Assembly (NCBI GenBank): GCA_001899175.1
Contig: MKVH01000013.1
Span: 227,143 to 291,142 of the forward strand
DNA from: Candidatus Kapaibacterium thiocyanatum
Lineage (GTDB): Bacteria > Bacteroidota > Ignavibacteria > Kapaibacteriales > Kapaibacteriaceae
Direction of reading: 5' to 3'
Length of the DNA: 64,000 nucleotides
Shown here: piece after piece, positions 49,444-58,673 of the stretch
Numbering within the stretch: the stretch's first letter is position 1
Layout: every line of letters begins with the position of its first letter
The notes under the pieces: generated by a model
Database searches by the model: none
Told to the model about the DNA's origin: nothing
What the model saw: the letters and a program-made list of their open reading frames with translations, nothing else
Program-made: the position numbers and the translations under genes

Positions 49444-49730
49444 CGGCACGCATCGCGACACTTCCCGCAACCCCTTCATGGCAATCGTCGTGAAGGGGTT
49501 CGCCGTTCATGGACCGAATACGGGACGCGACATCGTCGTCTTCCTTCAGACGCCAGTGCACATATCTCCCCGAGCTGTCCGGCAAGGCACGCTCCTCTCC
49601 GGCGATTCTCCGGTGGAGAACGTCGACGGCTTCTTCTCCATTCATAGCGATGGTGAGCGTATCGCCCTTGCCCAATCTACCTGTCCCATACTTCGACCAG
49701 GAATCCGGCCGTATCGTCTTCGACGACCAC
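49427..49730 (-). pseudogene. possible decayed receiver-domain remnant
   Basis: A frame with GTG at 49730 reads VVVEDDTAGFLVEVWDR and stops at 49677. In the next frame the same strand continues as LGKGDTLTIAMNGEEAVDVLHRR and ends RRIAGEERALPD. Joined by one frameshift these resemble the first half of a CheY/Rcp1-type receiver: acidic pair, hydrophobic strand, then GEEAVDVL helix and the PD before the phospho-Asp strand. The phospho-Asp strand itself and the rest (SSGRYVHWRLKEDDD) do not fit. It lies directly downstream of a normal receiver gene. This is a reading from pattern only; a frameshift from sequencing error would also do it. It fills the otherwise empty 330-base gap. Confidence 0.4.
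49469..49500 (+). terminator. hairpin after the M48 protease gene
   Basis: Arms aaccccttca (49469-49478) and tgaaggggtt (49491-49500), 10 bp, with a 12-base loop, 25 bases after the stop. No clear T-run follows, so termination is probable but not certain. It overlaps the tail of the possible decayed receiver on the other strand. Confidence 0.5.
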
Positions 49731-49773
49731 TATCGATAACGCCGATATGAATCCGGCGACGACACCTGTAACG

Positions 49774-50181
49774 CTATGCCCGACCGCATGCATCCGCTGC
49801 GAGTTCCGCCAGGTGGGTACGTGTAAGGGGCTTCGAAATGAAGCGAAGCACGAAGGGATAATTCCCTGCGCGTGATATGTCGATAGGATCGATGGTCGAA
49901 GACAGGATGACGACCTTCGGAGCGGCCGCCAGTTCACTGCTCAACGGATCGAACGCTTCGAGGAATTCCCAGCCGTTCATCACCGGCATGTTCAGATCGA
50001 GGAAGATGAGATCCGGCATCGTCCGGCCCGTACACGTGATCTGTGACACCAGATCGAGAGCCTGCTTGCCGTCCGGTGCTGCCAGCACCGTCCCCGAAAA
50101 GTTGGTACGCTCCATCAGCAGCTTCAGCAGGAAGACCGTTGTGGAATCGTCATCGACGATAAGTACCGATTGATAATTCAT
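49774..50181 (-). CDS. single-domain response regulator (CheY/Rcp1-like)
   Basis: 135 residues, a lone receiver. The acidic pair is in VLIVDDDSTT, the phospho-Asp in LIFLDLNMPVMNGWEF, the Ser/Thr in VVILSST and the Lys in RFISKPLTR. No output domain follows, so it must act by protein contact or as a phosphate shuttle. It begins 4 bases after the kinase gene at 50186, so it is the likely partner of that kinase. The NMPVMNGWEFL style is common in Rcp1-type regulators of cyanobacterial and FCB kinases. Confidence 0.92.
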   Translation of the reverse strand: MNYQSVLIVDDDSTTVFLLKLLMERTNFSGTVLAAPDGKQALDLVSQITCTGRTMPDLIFLDLNMPVMNGWEFLEAFDPLSSELAAAPKVVILSSTIDPIDISRAGNYPFVLRFISKPLTRTHLAELAADACGRA

Positions 50182-50185
50182 CGCA

Positions 50186-52057
50186 CTACTCCTGATGTTC
50201 TTTCAGTCGAATATGGAACGTCGTCCCCCTGCCGACGACACTCGTAACGGAAATCGATCCCCCCATCGCCTCTATCTGAGACTTGACGATATACAGACCC
50301 AGGCCGCGTCCTTCCGATCCACTGTGGAACCGTTGATACATCCCGAACAGTCGGTCACCGTGACGCTCCAGGTCTATACCCAGTCCATTGTCGGCAACAT
50401 CTATGAACACATTGCCCTGCATACGGTTCGCGCTGATTGTGACGATCGGATTCCGGTCCGGATGCGCATACTGGATCGAATTCGTGATCAGATGCTGCAG
50501 GATACTGACCACATGACTCCGAACATAACGCAGTCCGGGTTGTAAATCAACATTACGGCTGACGACCATCACCTTCCTCTCCAGAATGAGGTTCTCGATG
50601 GCCGACGTGACGTCGGTCAGGGCAAGGTTGAAATCGAACACTTCGACGTTCATGTCGCGGGTGTTCTTGACCATGAGCATGCGCACCAGCTCCTGGATCG
50701 TCCTGTCGAGTCCGGTCGCCGACTCGGAGACGCGGGCGAGGATTTCGCTGTTCGTACGCGGATCCTTCCCTTCCACGTCGAAGAGATCGATGAGGCCGAG
50801 CAGGTTGGCCACCGGCCCCCTCATGTTGTGGGAAGCGATGAAGGAGAACTGCCGGAGATCGGTATTGGCCGTCATCAGTTCGTCGACGAGCGAGCGCAGC
50901 TCCGACTCGCTTCTGCGCCGGACGGTCGTGTCCCGCTGTATCGATATCAGGTGGGTGTTCTGGCCCTTGACGTCCATGATCGGGAAGATGACGAGGTTGA
51001 CCCAGAACTCGCTCCCGTCTTTCCGGTAGTTGACGATTTCCGCATCGACGGCTTCGTGCCGCTCGATGGAGTGACGGATACGGTCGAGTTCCGCTCTGTC
51101 CGTCTTCGGTCCCTGCAACAGTCTCGGCGAACGCCCGACGACCTCGTTGCGATCGTATCCCGTGACTTCCGTAAAAGCCTTGTTGACATAGATGATCCTC
51201 GGACCCGGCTCGTCGACGGGCTCGGCCTCGGTGATCATGATGGCGTCCTTGGAATTCGTCACGACGGATTCCAGTAATCGTGAATGGCGTTCGATATCCC
51301 TGCTTTCCGTGATATCTATCGCCACGACGAGCCTCGCGTCCTTGCCGAACAGTCTGATGTCGTGCGAGATGATCTTGACGTCGATGATTCCCCTGTCCCT
51401 CGTACGATGACGCCATTCGCTGCTTCTGTGCCGGCCTCCCGTGCCGGCGTTGCGGACGTGGTACATCCGCACTTCGGCGACATCCTCAGGAAGATGGAGG
51501 TCGAAGATGGCGGAGGAGAGGAACCAGTCCAGCGAATATCCGTAGCCGTCGATTGCCGCGGCATTGACCATGAGGAAGTGGCCCGTATGTACGTCGTAGG
51601 CCCACATCGGAAGCGGATTGCTCTCGAACAGTGCACGGTAGCGTTGTTCGGAGTCCTCTACCAGCAGGCGTTGTCTGCCACGCTCGATGCTGTACTGTAC
51701 GGACTTCTCGAGATGCGTTCCGTCGAACTCGCCCTTGTAGAGATAGTCCTGGGCTCCGAGCCGAACGGCTTCGAGAGCCAGGGCGTCATCCTGCTGTCCG
51801 CTCAGTACGACGCAGGGAATGGACGGGAAGGTCGCCGTCAGCGAAACCACGGCCGCAGTGCCATGGGCATCGGGCAGTGTGAGGTCGAGCAGGACGACGT
51901 CCCATGGCATGCTCCGCAACACGGTGAATGCATCGCCCAGGGTGCGTACGCTACGTACCATCGATTCGCGAAGACGACTCCTTCCGATCAGTTCCCGCGT
52001 GTAGAGGTCGTCACCGGGATTGTCTTCGACGATCAGTATGTGTAACTGGTCGGCCAT
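50186..52057 (-). CDS. hybrid histidine kinase: receiver-PAS-PAS-HisKA-HATPase
   Basis: 623 residues, no membrane segment. Residues 1-125 form a receiver (LHILIVEDNPGDDLYTREL, VVLLDLTLPDAHG, VVLSGQQDD, DYLYKGEF). A first PAS covers about 140-255 and a second about 265-385. The second resembles a LOV domain (GRSPRLLQGPKTD, NYRKDGSEFW) but lacks its Cys. The kinase has the phospho-His in FSFIASHNMRGPV (about 430) and ATP-lid motifs (HLITNSIQYA, DVADNGLGID, GRGLGLYIVK). The His is followed by Asn-Met-Arg, a variant of the usual H-D/E-x-R seen in other FCB kinases. It lies 53 bases after the larger kinase gene. Confidence 0.93.
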   Translation of the reverse strand: MADQLHILIVEDNPGDDLYTRELIGRSRLRESMVRSVRTLGDAFTVLRSMPWDVVLLDLTLPDAHGTAAVVSLTATFPSIPCVVLSGQQDDALALEAVRLGAQDYLYKGEFDGTHLEKSVQYSIERGRQRLLVEDSEQRYRALFESNPLPMWAYDVHTGHFLMVNAAAIDGYGYSLDWFLSSAIFDLHLPEDVAEVRMYHVRNAGTGGRHRSSEWRHRTRDRGIIDVKIISHDIRLFGKDARLVVAIDITESRDIERHSRLLESVVTNSKDAIMITEAEPVDEPGPRIIYVNKAFTEVTGYDRNEVVGRSPRLLQGPKTDRAELDRIRHSIERHEAVDAEIVNYRKDGSEFWVNLVIFPIMDVKGQNTHLISIQRDTTVRRRSESELRSLVDELMTANTDLRQFSFIASHNMRGPVANLLGLIDLFDVEGKDPRTNSEILARVSESATGLDRTIQELVRMLMVKNTRDMNVEVFDFNLALTDVTSAIENLILERKVMVVSRNVDLQPGLRYVRSHVVSILQHLITNSIQYAHPDRNPIVTISANRMQGNVFIDVADNGLGIDLERHGDRLFGMYQRFHSGSEGRGLGLYIVKSQIEAMGGSISVTSVVGRGTTFHIRLKEHQE

Positions 52058-52110
52058 GATTTCCTATCTGTTCTCACCGATTGTAATCGCTCTCGTCACC
52101 CCGTCCTCCG

Positions 52111-55100
52111 TCACTGTTTCGCGATCGTGAAGAAGAACGTACTGCCGACTCCCGGTCGCGAATCGACCCATATGCGACCTCCGTGTCGTTCGACGATCTT
52201 CTTGCAGATGGCCAGGCCTATACCCGTTCCCGAATAGTCGTCCCTGCTGTGCAGACGCTGGAAGATCACGAAGATCCGCTCGAAGAATCGCGGTTCGATG
52301 CCGATGCCGTTGTCGGCGATGGAAAACTCCCATGCCGTCGGCGTCTCCATCGCTTCGATCGTCACCATGAGCGGGTCGGGACCATGATACTTGAGCGCAT
52401 TCCCGAGGAGGTTCTGCCATACCTGCCGTATCTGCATAGGATATCCCTGGATGACGGGCATCGCGCCGATGGAAACGGTGGCCTGCAGCTCGCCGATGGT
52501 GAGACCGTAGAGTGTCCGGAGATCGGCGAGGAGTTCGCCGACGTCGACATCCGACAGAGGCTCGGTATGCGTACCGATCCGCGAGAACTCGAGCAGGTCC
52601 TTGATCAGTTGCTGCATGCGGTCGGCCCCGTCGATGGCGAAGCCCACGTACTGCCTGGCCGTCTCGTCGAAATCCTGTCCGTAGGTCGTATCCAGGAGAT
52701 GGATGAAGCTGCGGACCATCCGCAGCGGCTCGATCAGATCGTGCGAGGCCAGGTAGGCGAAGTGCTCGAGCTCGGCATTGGAATCCGCGAGTTCCTGGGC
52801 GCGTATGGCCAGCGACTGGTTGAGTTCGAGGAGGCGACGTTCGTAGTCCTTGCGTTCCGATACGTCCTGCATCGCACCGATCATGCGTACGGGTATGCCG
52901 TCGGCACCCCGAATGACGTAGCCACGGTCGTAGACGTCGAGGTATCTGCCGTCGGCGGCACGATAACGGTACTCGTCTTCCCAGGTCGTTGCGTGTACGT
53001 CGCCGATGATGCGTTCGATGGCATGATGGACCCTGCCGACGTCATCGGGATGGATCCGGGCATACCACTGGTCGATCGTCGGAACGTCGTTCAGGGTATC
53101 GTATCCGAAGATCGTCGTGAATCCCTTGCTCCAGTAGAGAAGGTCGGTCGCGAAATCCCAGTCCCATATGGCATCGTTCGTCGCGGCCGACACCAGTTCG
53201 TAGCGCTCGTTGCTCGTGCGCAGTTCCTTTTCGATGCGCTTCCTGTCCGTGATGTCCTGCATCGCACCGATCATACGGAAGGCATGACCGGCGCCGTCAC
53301 GCAGCACATAGCCGCAGTCCGAGACGACGGCGAAGGTTCCGTCCTTTCGACGGTACCTGTATTCGTCTTCCCACTTCACGTCGCGCCCGGAATCAAGTAC
53401 GAAGCGCAGGCCGTCGAGCACACGATCGCGATCCTCTTCGTGGATACGATCCGACCATTTCGTAACGCTCGATACCTTCTGTTCCGAATCGTAGCCGAAG
53501 AGCGATTCGAATCCGAATCCCATGAGGACGGAATCCCCCACGAGATCCCAGTCCCATATGGCATCGTTCGTGGCCATGGTCACGACCTGGAAGCGTCTGT
53601 TCGACGCCCGCAATTCGTCTTCCTTGCGATGCCTGTCCGTGATGTCGCGGAAGTAGACCGACAGTTCGTTCTCCGACGGATAGATGGCGATCTCGAACCA
53701 TCGATCGAGCTCATGATGATACTCTTCGAAACGCACGGTCCGCCCCGTCTCCAGGGCCTTTGAGAGCTGACGCTGGAACATGCGCATATCCGGGCCCGAC
53801 AACCGTTCCAGAATGCTGCAGCCGACCATGTCCTCGCGCCTGCGGAGCAGCAGTCGTTCCGCTTCGTGATTCCAGTACGTGATCTTCCACGACCTATCGA
53901 CGGCGATGAAGCCGTCACCGATGCTCTCGAGGATGTTCAGGAGCTGCTGCGCGGACTCGCGGATGGTGCGGGCGGCATGGCGCCATTCCGTGACGTCCTT
54001 GGCTACGGCGAAGAATACCCGTTCGTCCTCGTCGTAGCGGAGCGTCCATGAATGCCAGCGTTCCCTTCCGCCGACCTGGAACGACAACCGTGCTTCGAAG
54101 GAGCACGTCCCCGTTTTCATCACCATCGTCCAGAATGCCGTACCCTCTGCAGGGCGATCCTCGGCATGGAGGACGTCGAAGAACGGCAGGTCACCGATCT
54201 TCCCATAGGCAGGTCCCGTGAACAGCTCGGGGCGGTTCGTACGGAGAATCGTTCCATCCTCGCTCAGGATGCCGAACGTATCGGGACTCAGGTCGAAGAA
54301 CTTGTCGAGCAGTTCCGACGACCTCTTGCGTTCGAGCTCGGAACCGAGATGACTGCACAACCGCGTCAGCAGTGCCACCATGCGATCGTTGCGTTCGATG
54401 ACGTAGCGCGAGAACAGCACGAGTACCGCAACGACCGTTCCGTGATGATAGATGGGAATACTGACGCCCGTCTTCAGATCCGATTCGAGGGCGGCCGGAC
54501 GCCGCGTTTCATGCACGGCCGACGGTACGTCGGCGATCCATTGCGTCCGGCCATCGGCGTACGTACGTCCGGGAATACCGACGCCCTTCGGGATGCGTCC
54601 TTCCATTCCGAGACGACAGAACCGTGCCAGCGCAGGATCGTCGGGATGATAGCAGGCATGGTACTGAAGATTCTTCCTGGCATAGTCGTCGATGAACAGC
54701 TCGGCCGTATCCCAGTTGCTGAAGGCGATGAGACGTTCGAGGATGCGTACGATACCATGTTCGAGGGACGTCGACGACGATATCGACAACGTGATCAGTT
54801 TCTGGATTTCGTCTTCGGTTTCGATGCCGAGTTTCTCCGTCATGTCCCGTGCGACGCAGAACAGCGTATTGTCCTCGCCCGACCAGTAGACGTTCCACGA
54901 AAGCGGCACCGTGGATCCGTTCGCATGGATGCATCTGTTGTCGAACGTCATCATGACCTCGCCGGCCATGATGGAAGACAATGCCGCGACGGTGTTCCCG
55001 ATATCGTCGGGATGGACGATGGCGAGATAGTCCATACCGATCGCTTCGTCCGGTTCCTTTCCCAGTATCCGACGACAGGCCGCATTCATCGTCGTGCATC

Positions 55101-56298
55101 GCCATGCGGCATCGAAGGTGCAGATGATGTCCTGCGACAGTTCCATGATCTTCCGCCGTTCGGCCAATGCCGACTCGAGCATCCGCTGCTGTGCGAGCTT
55201 GACGGATACGTCGCGGGAATTGGCGACGATACCGCGGATCGTCGGTTCGCTTCTCTGGTCCGTCAGGATCGTCTCCACCCAGTGCCATTCGCCGTCGGCA
55301 GCCATGTACCGGTACGGTGTCAGTTCGACGCGTCGATCCGGCGTCACGCTACGGAGTCCATGCATGACGCGACCATGGTCGTCGGGATGGATGAAGGCGA
55401 AGAGATTCTTCCCCGTCAACGCACCCGGGTCCAGTCCAAGGACGTGTGCGTGCGTGGGGCCGACGTAGAGATAACCACCGACGTCGTCCAGGATGCTGAT
55501 GAGATCGTCGCCGGTCTGCACGAGCGAGCGCAGGCGACGTTCGTTCGTCGCCAGATGTTCTTCGTATTCCTTGCGCTGCGTGGCATCACGATAGGTCAGG
55601 ATGACTGCCTGGACGTCGGGCACGTCCAGCATGTTGTGGAGTACGGCATCGAGCCATACGATTCGTCCGTTGCGATGAACGAACCGGAGTGTCAGATGCT
55701 CCACTCCCGACTCTTCCTTCATGACGCTGTCGAAGGCCGACATCATCCGTTCGCGGTCGTCGGCATGGATGCGGTCGTAGCGGAAGGGACCGACGAGGTC
55801 CGCTTCCCGGAAGCCCAGATGGCGTTCGCTGGACGGGCTGACGCTCGCGACGACGCCCATGCCGTCGATCACCATCATACCATCCGAGCTCTGTTCGATC
55901 AGCCTGCAATACTGCCGCTGACTCGCGCGCAGGTGCTCGGTATGGATAAAGGCATCCGTCGTATCCCTGGACGTGACGACGACATAGCGTTCCGATGAAC
56001 CCGGATCCGTGACGGATCGACATTCGACGCGATGATATGCGGTGTTACCATGGCCATCGTCGTGCATCAGCACCACGTCGGTCGAGGTGCCCTCATGGGC
56101 ACGCTGGATGGCATCGACGACGATCGGCCGATGTTCAACGGGAATATGGTGTTCGAATGGAGCATCCTCGACCAGCATCGTCCTGTTCATGAGCAGGAGC
56201 TGGTTCAATGCGGCTGCGTTCCAGACCTTGATCCTGTTCCGGCCGTCGAGTAAGGTCATCCCGACGTCGGAGGAATCAAGCAGAATCTGTTTCAACAT
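52111..56298 (-). CDS. soluble histidine kinase with eight PAS domains and one GAF
   Basis: 1395 residues with no membrane segment. By pattern, PAS domains occupy about 1-120, 125-245, 250-365 and 375-490. A GAF domain covers about 500-660, and PAS domains cover about 665-790, 800-915, 925-1045 and 1050-1175. The HisKA phospho-His is in FAYLASHDLIEPLRMV (about 1199), and the ATPase has NLLGNALKYHG, FSIADNGIGIEP and GTGIGLAICKKIVERHGG. The last two PAS units are near-copies (ATNDAIWDWD twice, MIGAMQD twice). This is a light- or redox-type cytoplasmic sensor by architecture only; no cofactor residue can be confirmed. It heads the operon with the hybrid kinase and receiver. Confidence 0.92.
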   Translation of the reverse strand: MLKQILLDSSDVGMTLLDGRNRIKVWNAAALNQLLLMNRTMLVEDAPFEHHIPVEHRPIVVDAIQRAHEGTSTDVVLMHDDGHGNTAYHRVECRSVTDPGSSERYVVVTSRDTTDAFIHTEHLRASQRQYCRLIEQSSDGMMVIDGMGVVASVSPSSERHLGFREADLVGPFRYDRIHADDRERMMSAFDSVMKEESGVEHLTLRFVHRNGRIVWLDAVLHNMLDVPDVQAVILTYRDATQRKEYEEHLATNERRLRSLVQTGDDLISILDDVGGYLYVGPTHAHVLGLDPGALTGKNLFAFIHPDDHGRVMHGLRSVTPDRRVELTPYRYMAADGEWHWVETILTDQRSEPTIRGIVANSRDVSVKLAQQRMLESALAERRKIMELSQDIICTFDAAWRCTTMNAACRRILGKEPDEAIGMDYLAIVHPDDIGNTVAALSSIMAGEVMMTFDNRCIHANGSTVPLSWNVYWSGEDNTLFCVARDMTEKLGIETEDEIQKLITLSISSSTSLEHGIVRILERLIAFSNWDTAELFIDDYARKNLQYHACYHPDDPALARFCRLGMEGRIPKGVGIPGRTYADGRTQWIADVPSAVHETRRPAALESDLKTGVSIPIYHHGTVVAVLVLFSRYVIERNDRMVALLTRLCSHLGSELERKRSSELLDKFFDLSPDTFGILSEDGTILRTNRPELFTGPAYGKIGDLPFFDVLHAEDRPAEGTAFWTMVMKTGTCSFEARLSFQVGGRERWHSWTLRYDEDERVFFAVAKDVTEWRHAARTIRESAQQLLNILESIGDGFIAVDRSWKITYWNHEAERLLLRRREDMVGCSILERLSGPDMRMFQRQLSKALETGRTVRFEEYHHELDRWFEIAIYPSENELSVYFRDITDRHRKEDELRASNRRFQVVTMATNDAIWDWDLVGDSVLMGFGFESLFGYDSEQKVSSVTKWSDRIHEEDRDRVLDGLRFVLDSGRDVKWEDEYRYRRKDGTFAVVSDCGYVLRDGAGHAFRMIGAMQDITDRKRIEKELRTSNERYELVSAATNDAIWDWDFATDLLYWSKGFTTIFGYDTLNDVPTIDQWYARIHPDDVGRVHHAIERIIGDVHATTWEDEYRYRAADGRYLDVYDRGYVIRGADGIPVRMIGAMQDVSERKDYERRLLELNQSLAIRAQELADSNAELEHFAYLASHDLIEPLRMVRSFIHLLDTTYGQDFDETARQYVGFAIDGADRMQQLIKDLLEFSRIGTHTEPLSDVDVGELLADLRTLYGLTIGELQATVSIGAMPVIQGYPMQIRQVWQNLLGNALKYHGPDPLMVTIEAMETPTAWEFSIADNGIGIEPRFFERIFVIFQRLHSRDDYSGTGIGLAICKKIVERHGGRIWVDSRPGVGSTFFFTIAKQ

Positions 56299-56324
56299 AG
56301 CTCATTGTCCATGAGCGGGCACGG

Positions 56325-57185
56325 TCAAGACAACCAGACCGGTGCTTCGTCCTGTGCCCTCGTAATAGCCTGCCAGATCGTGCCGAACGCCTTTGCTGCG
56401 GTATCGCCCGTAGCGGATATCGTCCGCTCTCCCTCCCTCGCTATGCCCGCGATGGAGGAAGCCGCCTTGTCGGCCATTTCCCGACGATACAACTCTACGG
56501 CAAGCACTACTGGTCCGTTGACTGTGTACGGCAGAAAAGGTTCACGACGATGCTGCAGCACTGCCCTGGCAGCGGCATCCTCGATCAGTGGAGCTGTATA
56601 GGATGGCGGACGACAGATCGCCGCCGTGGGACCAAGCGTCCGCTTGGTGGAAACGAACGGACACCGAGCGTGCCACTCACCGATCTCCTTCTCCAGATCG
56701 CTGTTGCCGACGATGAGGCCGACGCCGACGCCGAAGGAACCGAGAATGGCCGCATCCACTTCGGCTTCGCCGACGACACGTCCGTTCAGAAACATGTTGC
56801 ATATCGTACTGCCTACGAAGGTGTGGGCCAGCAGCCCGCCCTCCGTACCCGCCCTGGTATGGAAGCCTACCATCATGCCGAGATCGAAGGTTCCGTCAAT
56901 GCCCTCACACTGACAGAGAGGCTTGTTCGCCGACCTCGCCGGTCCCATCACCAGTTGTGCCGAATGATGCAGTTCGTCCAGCAGGACGTTCCGCATGATG
57001 CCGTGACCATCACCGACGATGATATCCGACGACGGCTCGGCACGGAGGATTCCACGGATCACCGCATTGACGTCACCAGTGAGCCAGCGTTGCGCCGCAG
57101 CGTAGCCACGTCCTTCCGGCATCAGTTGATCCGGATGGACAACGCCCGTTGCTCCCTCCATGTCGACGACGATGAAGACCTTCAT
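56325..57185 (-). CDS. M55 family D-aminopeptidase (DppA-like)
   Basis: 286 residues. Zinc-ligand positions fit the family: Asp8 and Glu10 in VFIVVDMEGATGV, His in IIVGDGHG, another in MVGFHTRAGTEGG, and the Glu in VVGEAEVDAAI. Relatives hydrolyse D-Ala-containing peptides. The ATG at 57185 overlaps the stop of mtaB (ATGA). The C-terminus carries an alternating region (AVELYRREMADKAASSI) typical of the fold. The two-gene arrangement is probably historical rather than functional. Confidence 0.92.
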   Translation of the reverse strand: MKVFIVVDMEGATGVVHPDQLMPEGRGYAAAQRWLTGDVNAVIRGILRAEPSSDIIVGDGHGIMRNVLLDELHHSAQLVMGPARSANKPLCQCEGIDGTFDLGMMVGFHTRAGTEGGLLAHTFVGSTICNMFLNGRVVGEAEVDAAILGSFGVGVGLIVGNSDLEKEIGEWHARCPFVSTKRTLGPTAAICRPPSYTAPLIEDAAARAVLQHRREPFLPYTVNGPVVLAVELYRREMADKAASSIAGIAREGERTISATGDTAAKAFGTIWQAITRAQDEAPVWLS

Positions 57186-58567
57186 TGCACTGCTTCCTGA
57201 TGAACGGGAATGTCGATCATGACGGGCATCGTACGCAGCTCGACCGCTTCGAGCAGGGAGGCATCGACGACGCCCTCCGATGCGATGCCGAGCAGGACGC
57301 GATACCGACGCTTGAGCAGGGTCGACGGTCCCTCGAACCGCACACGGACGTAGTTGGACGTCCACCCGCTCCATGTCGACGTCGTATGATCGAACGCTTC
57401 GGGGACGACGTACTGTACCGTATGCTCGAACCGTCGCTGGAATTCGTCGCGACGTCGATCCGAGAGCGCCCGCAATCTCGCCGTCCGTGCACGACGCAGA
57501 CGCATCGGTACGGGGTCGGGCAGCGATGCCGCAGGCGTATGTTCGCGCTCACTGTAGGTGAAGACGTGGAGATACGTGAACGGCAGGCTTGCGATGAAGT
57601 CGCAGGATTCCTCGAACAGGGCATCCGTCTCACCGGGGAATCCCACGATGACGTCGACGCCGATGGCGGCGTGCGGCATCGACGCGACGATCCTGTTCAC
57701 CACATCGCGATACATGTCCGGATTGTACCGCCGGCGCATGGCGCGCAGCAGGTCGGCCGAACCATGCTGGAGAGGAAGGTGGAAGTGATGGCAGAAGACC
57801 GACGACGATGCGACGAGATCGATGTGTTCCTGGCGGACGGTATTCGGTTCGATGGACGAGATGCGTATGCGGAAGGATGGAGATCGTGCATCGACGGCCT
57901 TCATCACGTCGATCAACCGCTCCCCCGTCACCGAGCGGTACTCACCGAGGTTGATGCCGGTAAGGACCACTTCGGAATATCCGGTCCGTTCGAGATCGGC
58001 CATCTCGTGCATGACCTTGTCGTAGTCCATGCTGCGGCTATGGCCACGAGCGAGAGGGATCGTACAGAAGGTACACGAATAGTCGCAGCCGTCCTGGAGT
58101 TTGACGAAGGCACGCGTACGCGAATCGCTGTCGCTCGATCGTGCAGGAACGAAGGCGAGGTCATCCGTCAGTTCCGAAACGTAGATACGCGGAGAAACGG
58201 TAGTGCGCAGTTCGTCGATCCGGTCGGGTATCGACGTCTTTTCCGCCGCACCGAAGATTCCCTTCACGCCGTCGATCGATGCGATCTCTTCGGGCTGCAA
58301 CTGCGCATAGCATCCGGTGACGGCGACCACGGCATCGGGTGACGTGCGCAATCCCCTTCTGATGATCTTCCTGCACTCCGTATCGGCCTGTTCCGTTACC
58401 GTGCACGTATTGACGACGATGACGTCCGTGGCTTCTCCGAACGGGACGATGGCATAGCCCAGACGTTCGAAACGTTCCTTCAGATCGGCCGATTCAGCAT
58501 AGTTCAGCTTGCATCCAAGAGTGTGGATGCTTGCCCGTAGTTGATGCTGTTGTGCTGAGATCGACAT
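57182..58567 (-). CDS. mtaB: tRNA (t6A37) methylthiotransferase MtaB
   Basis: 461 residues of the radical-SAM methylthiotransferase family. The N-terminal UPF0004 domain has HTLGCKLNYAESADL and NTCTVTEQADTECRK with the first cluster's cysteines, and AVTGCYAQ supplies the third. The radical-SAM cluster is in QDGCDYSCTFCTIPLARG. The C-terminal TRAM region is present (VQYVVPEAF onward). It converts t6A37 to ms2t6A37 in tRNAs for ANN codons. The ATG at 58567 follows a perfect TAGTTTTG box by exactly four bases and has no ribosome binding site, as at tgt. Confidence 0.94.
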   Translation of the reverse strand: MSISAQQHQLRASIHTLGCKLNYAESADLKERFERLGYAIVPFGEATDVIVVNTCTVTEQADTECRKIIRRGLRTSPDAVVAVTGCYAQLQPEEIASIDGVKGIFGAAEKTSIPDRIDELRTTVSPRIYVSELTDDLAFVPARSSDSDSRTRAFVKLQDGCDYSCTFCTIPLARGHSRSMDYDKVMHEMADLERTGYSEVVLTGINLGEYRSVTGERLIDVMKAVDARSPSFRIRISSIEPNTVRQEHIDLVASSSVFCHHFHLPLQHGSADLLRAMRRRYNPDMYRDVVNRIVASMPHAAIGVDVIVGFPGETDALFEESCDFIASLPFTYLHVFTYSEREHTPAASLPDPVPMRLRRARTARLRALSDRRRDEFQRRFEHTVQYVVPEAFDHTTSTWSGWTSNYVRVRFEGPSTLLKRRYRVLLGIASEGVVDASLLEAVELRTMPVMIDIPVHQEAVQ

Positions 58568-58571
58568 ACTG

Positions 58572-58579
58572 CAAAACTA
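58572..58579 (-). promoter_or_regulatory. -7 promoter box abutting the mtaB start codon
   Basis: TAGTTTTG on the minus strand, then cagt, then ATG. The four-base spacing equals that at tgt and truA. The upstream -33 is not obvious (TTTTC at a shorter spacing). Confidence 0.6.
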
Positions 58580-58673
58580 CGGATAGGATCACTTCGAAAA
58601 CCGTGTATCTTCTGTCCGTCGATGAAAATATACGGTCGCACGCAGATCGTCATGCAGTTCGCTCAACAAGGTT

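Noticed and set aside
49478..49750. A 90-codon plus-strand frame (MAIVVKGFAVHGPN...) after the M48 gene
   Set aside because: It starts inside the terminator hairpin and shows no family pattern; the minus-strand receiver-like reading explains the stretch better.
50900..51270. A blue-light LOV photoreceptor
   Set aside because: The adduct-forming Cys is Pro, so a classical LOV photocycle cannot be claimed.
54052..55998. A 648-codon open frame on the plus strand inside the large kinase gene
   Set aside because: Antisense to the PAS domains; no domain pattern of its own.
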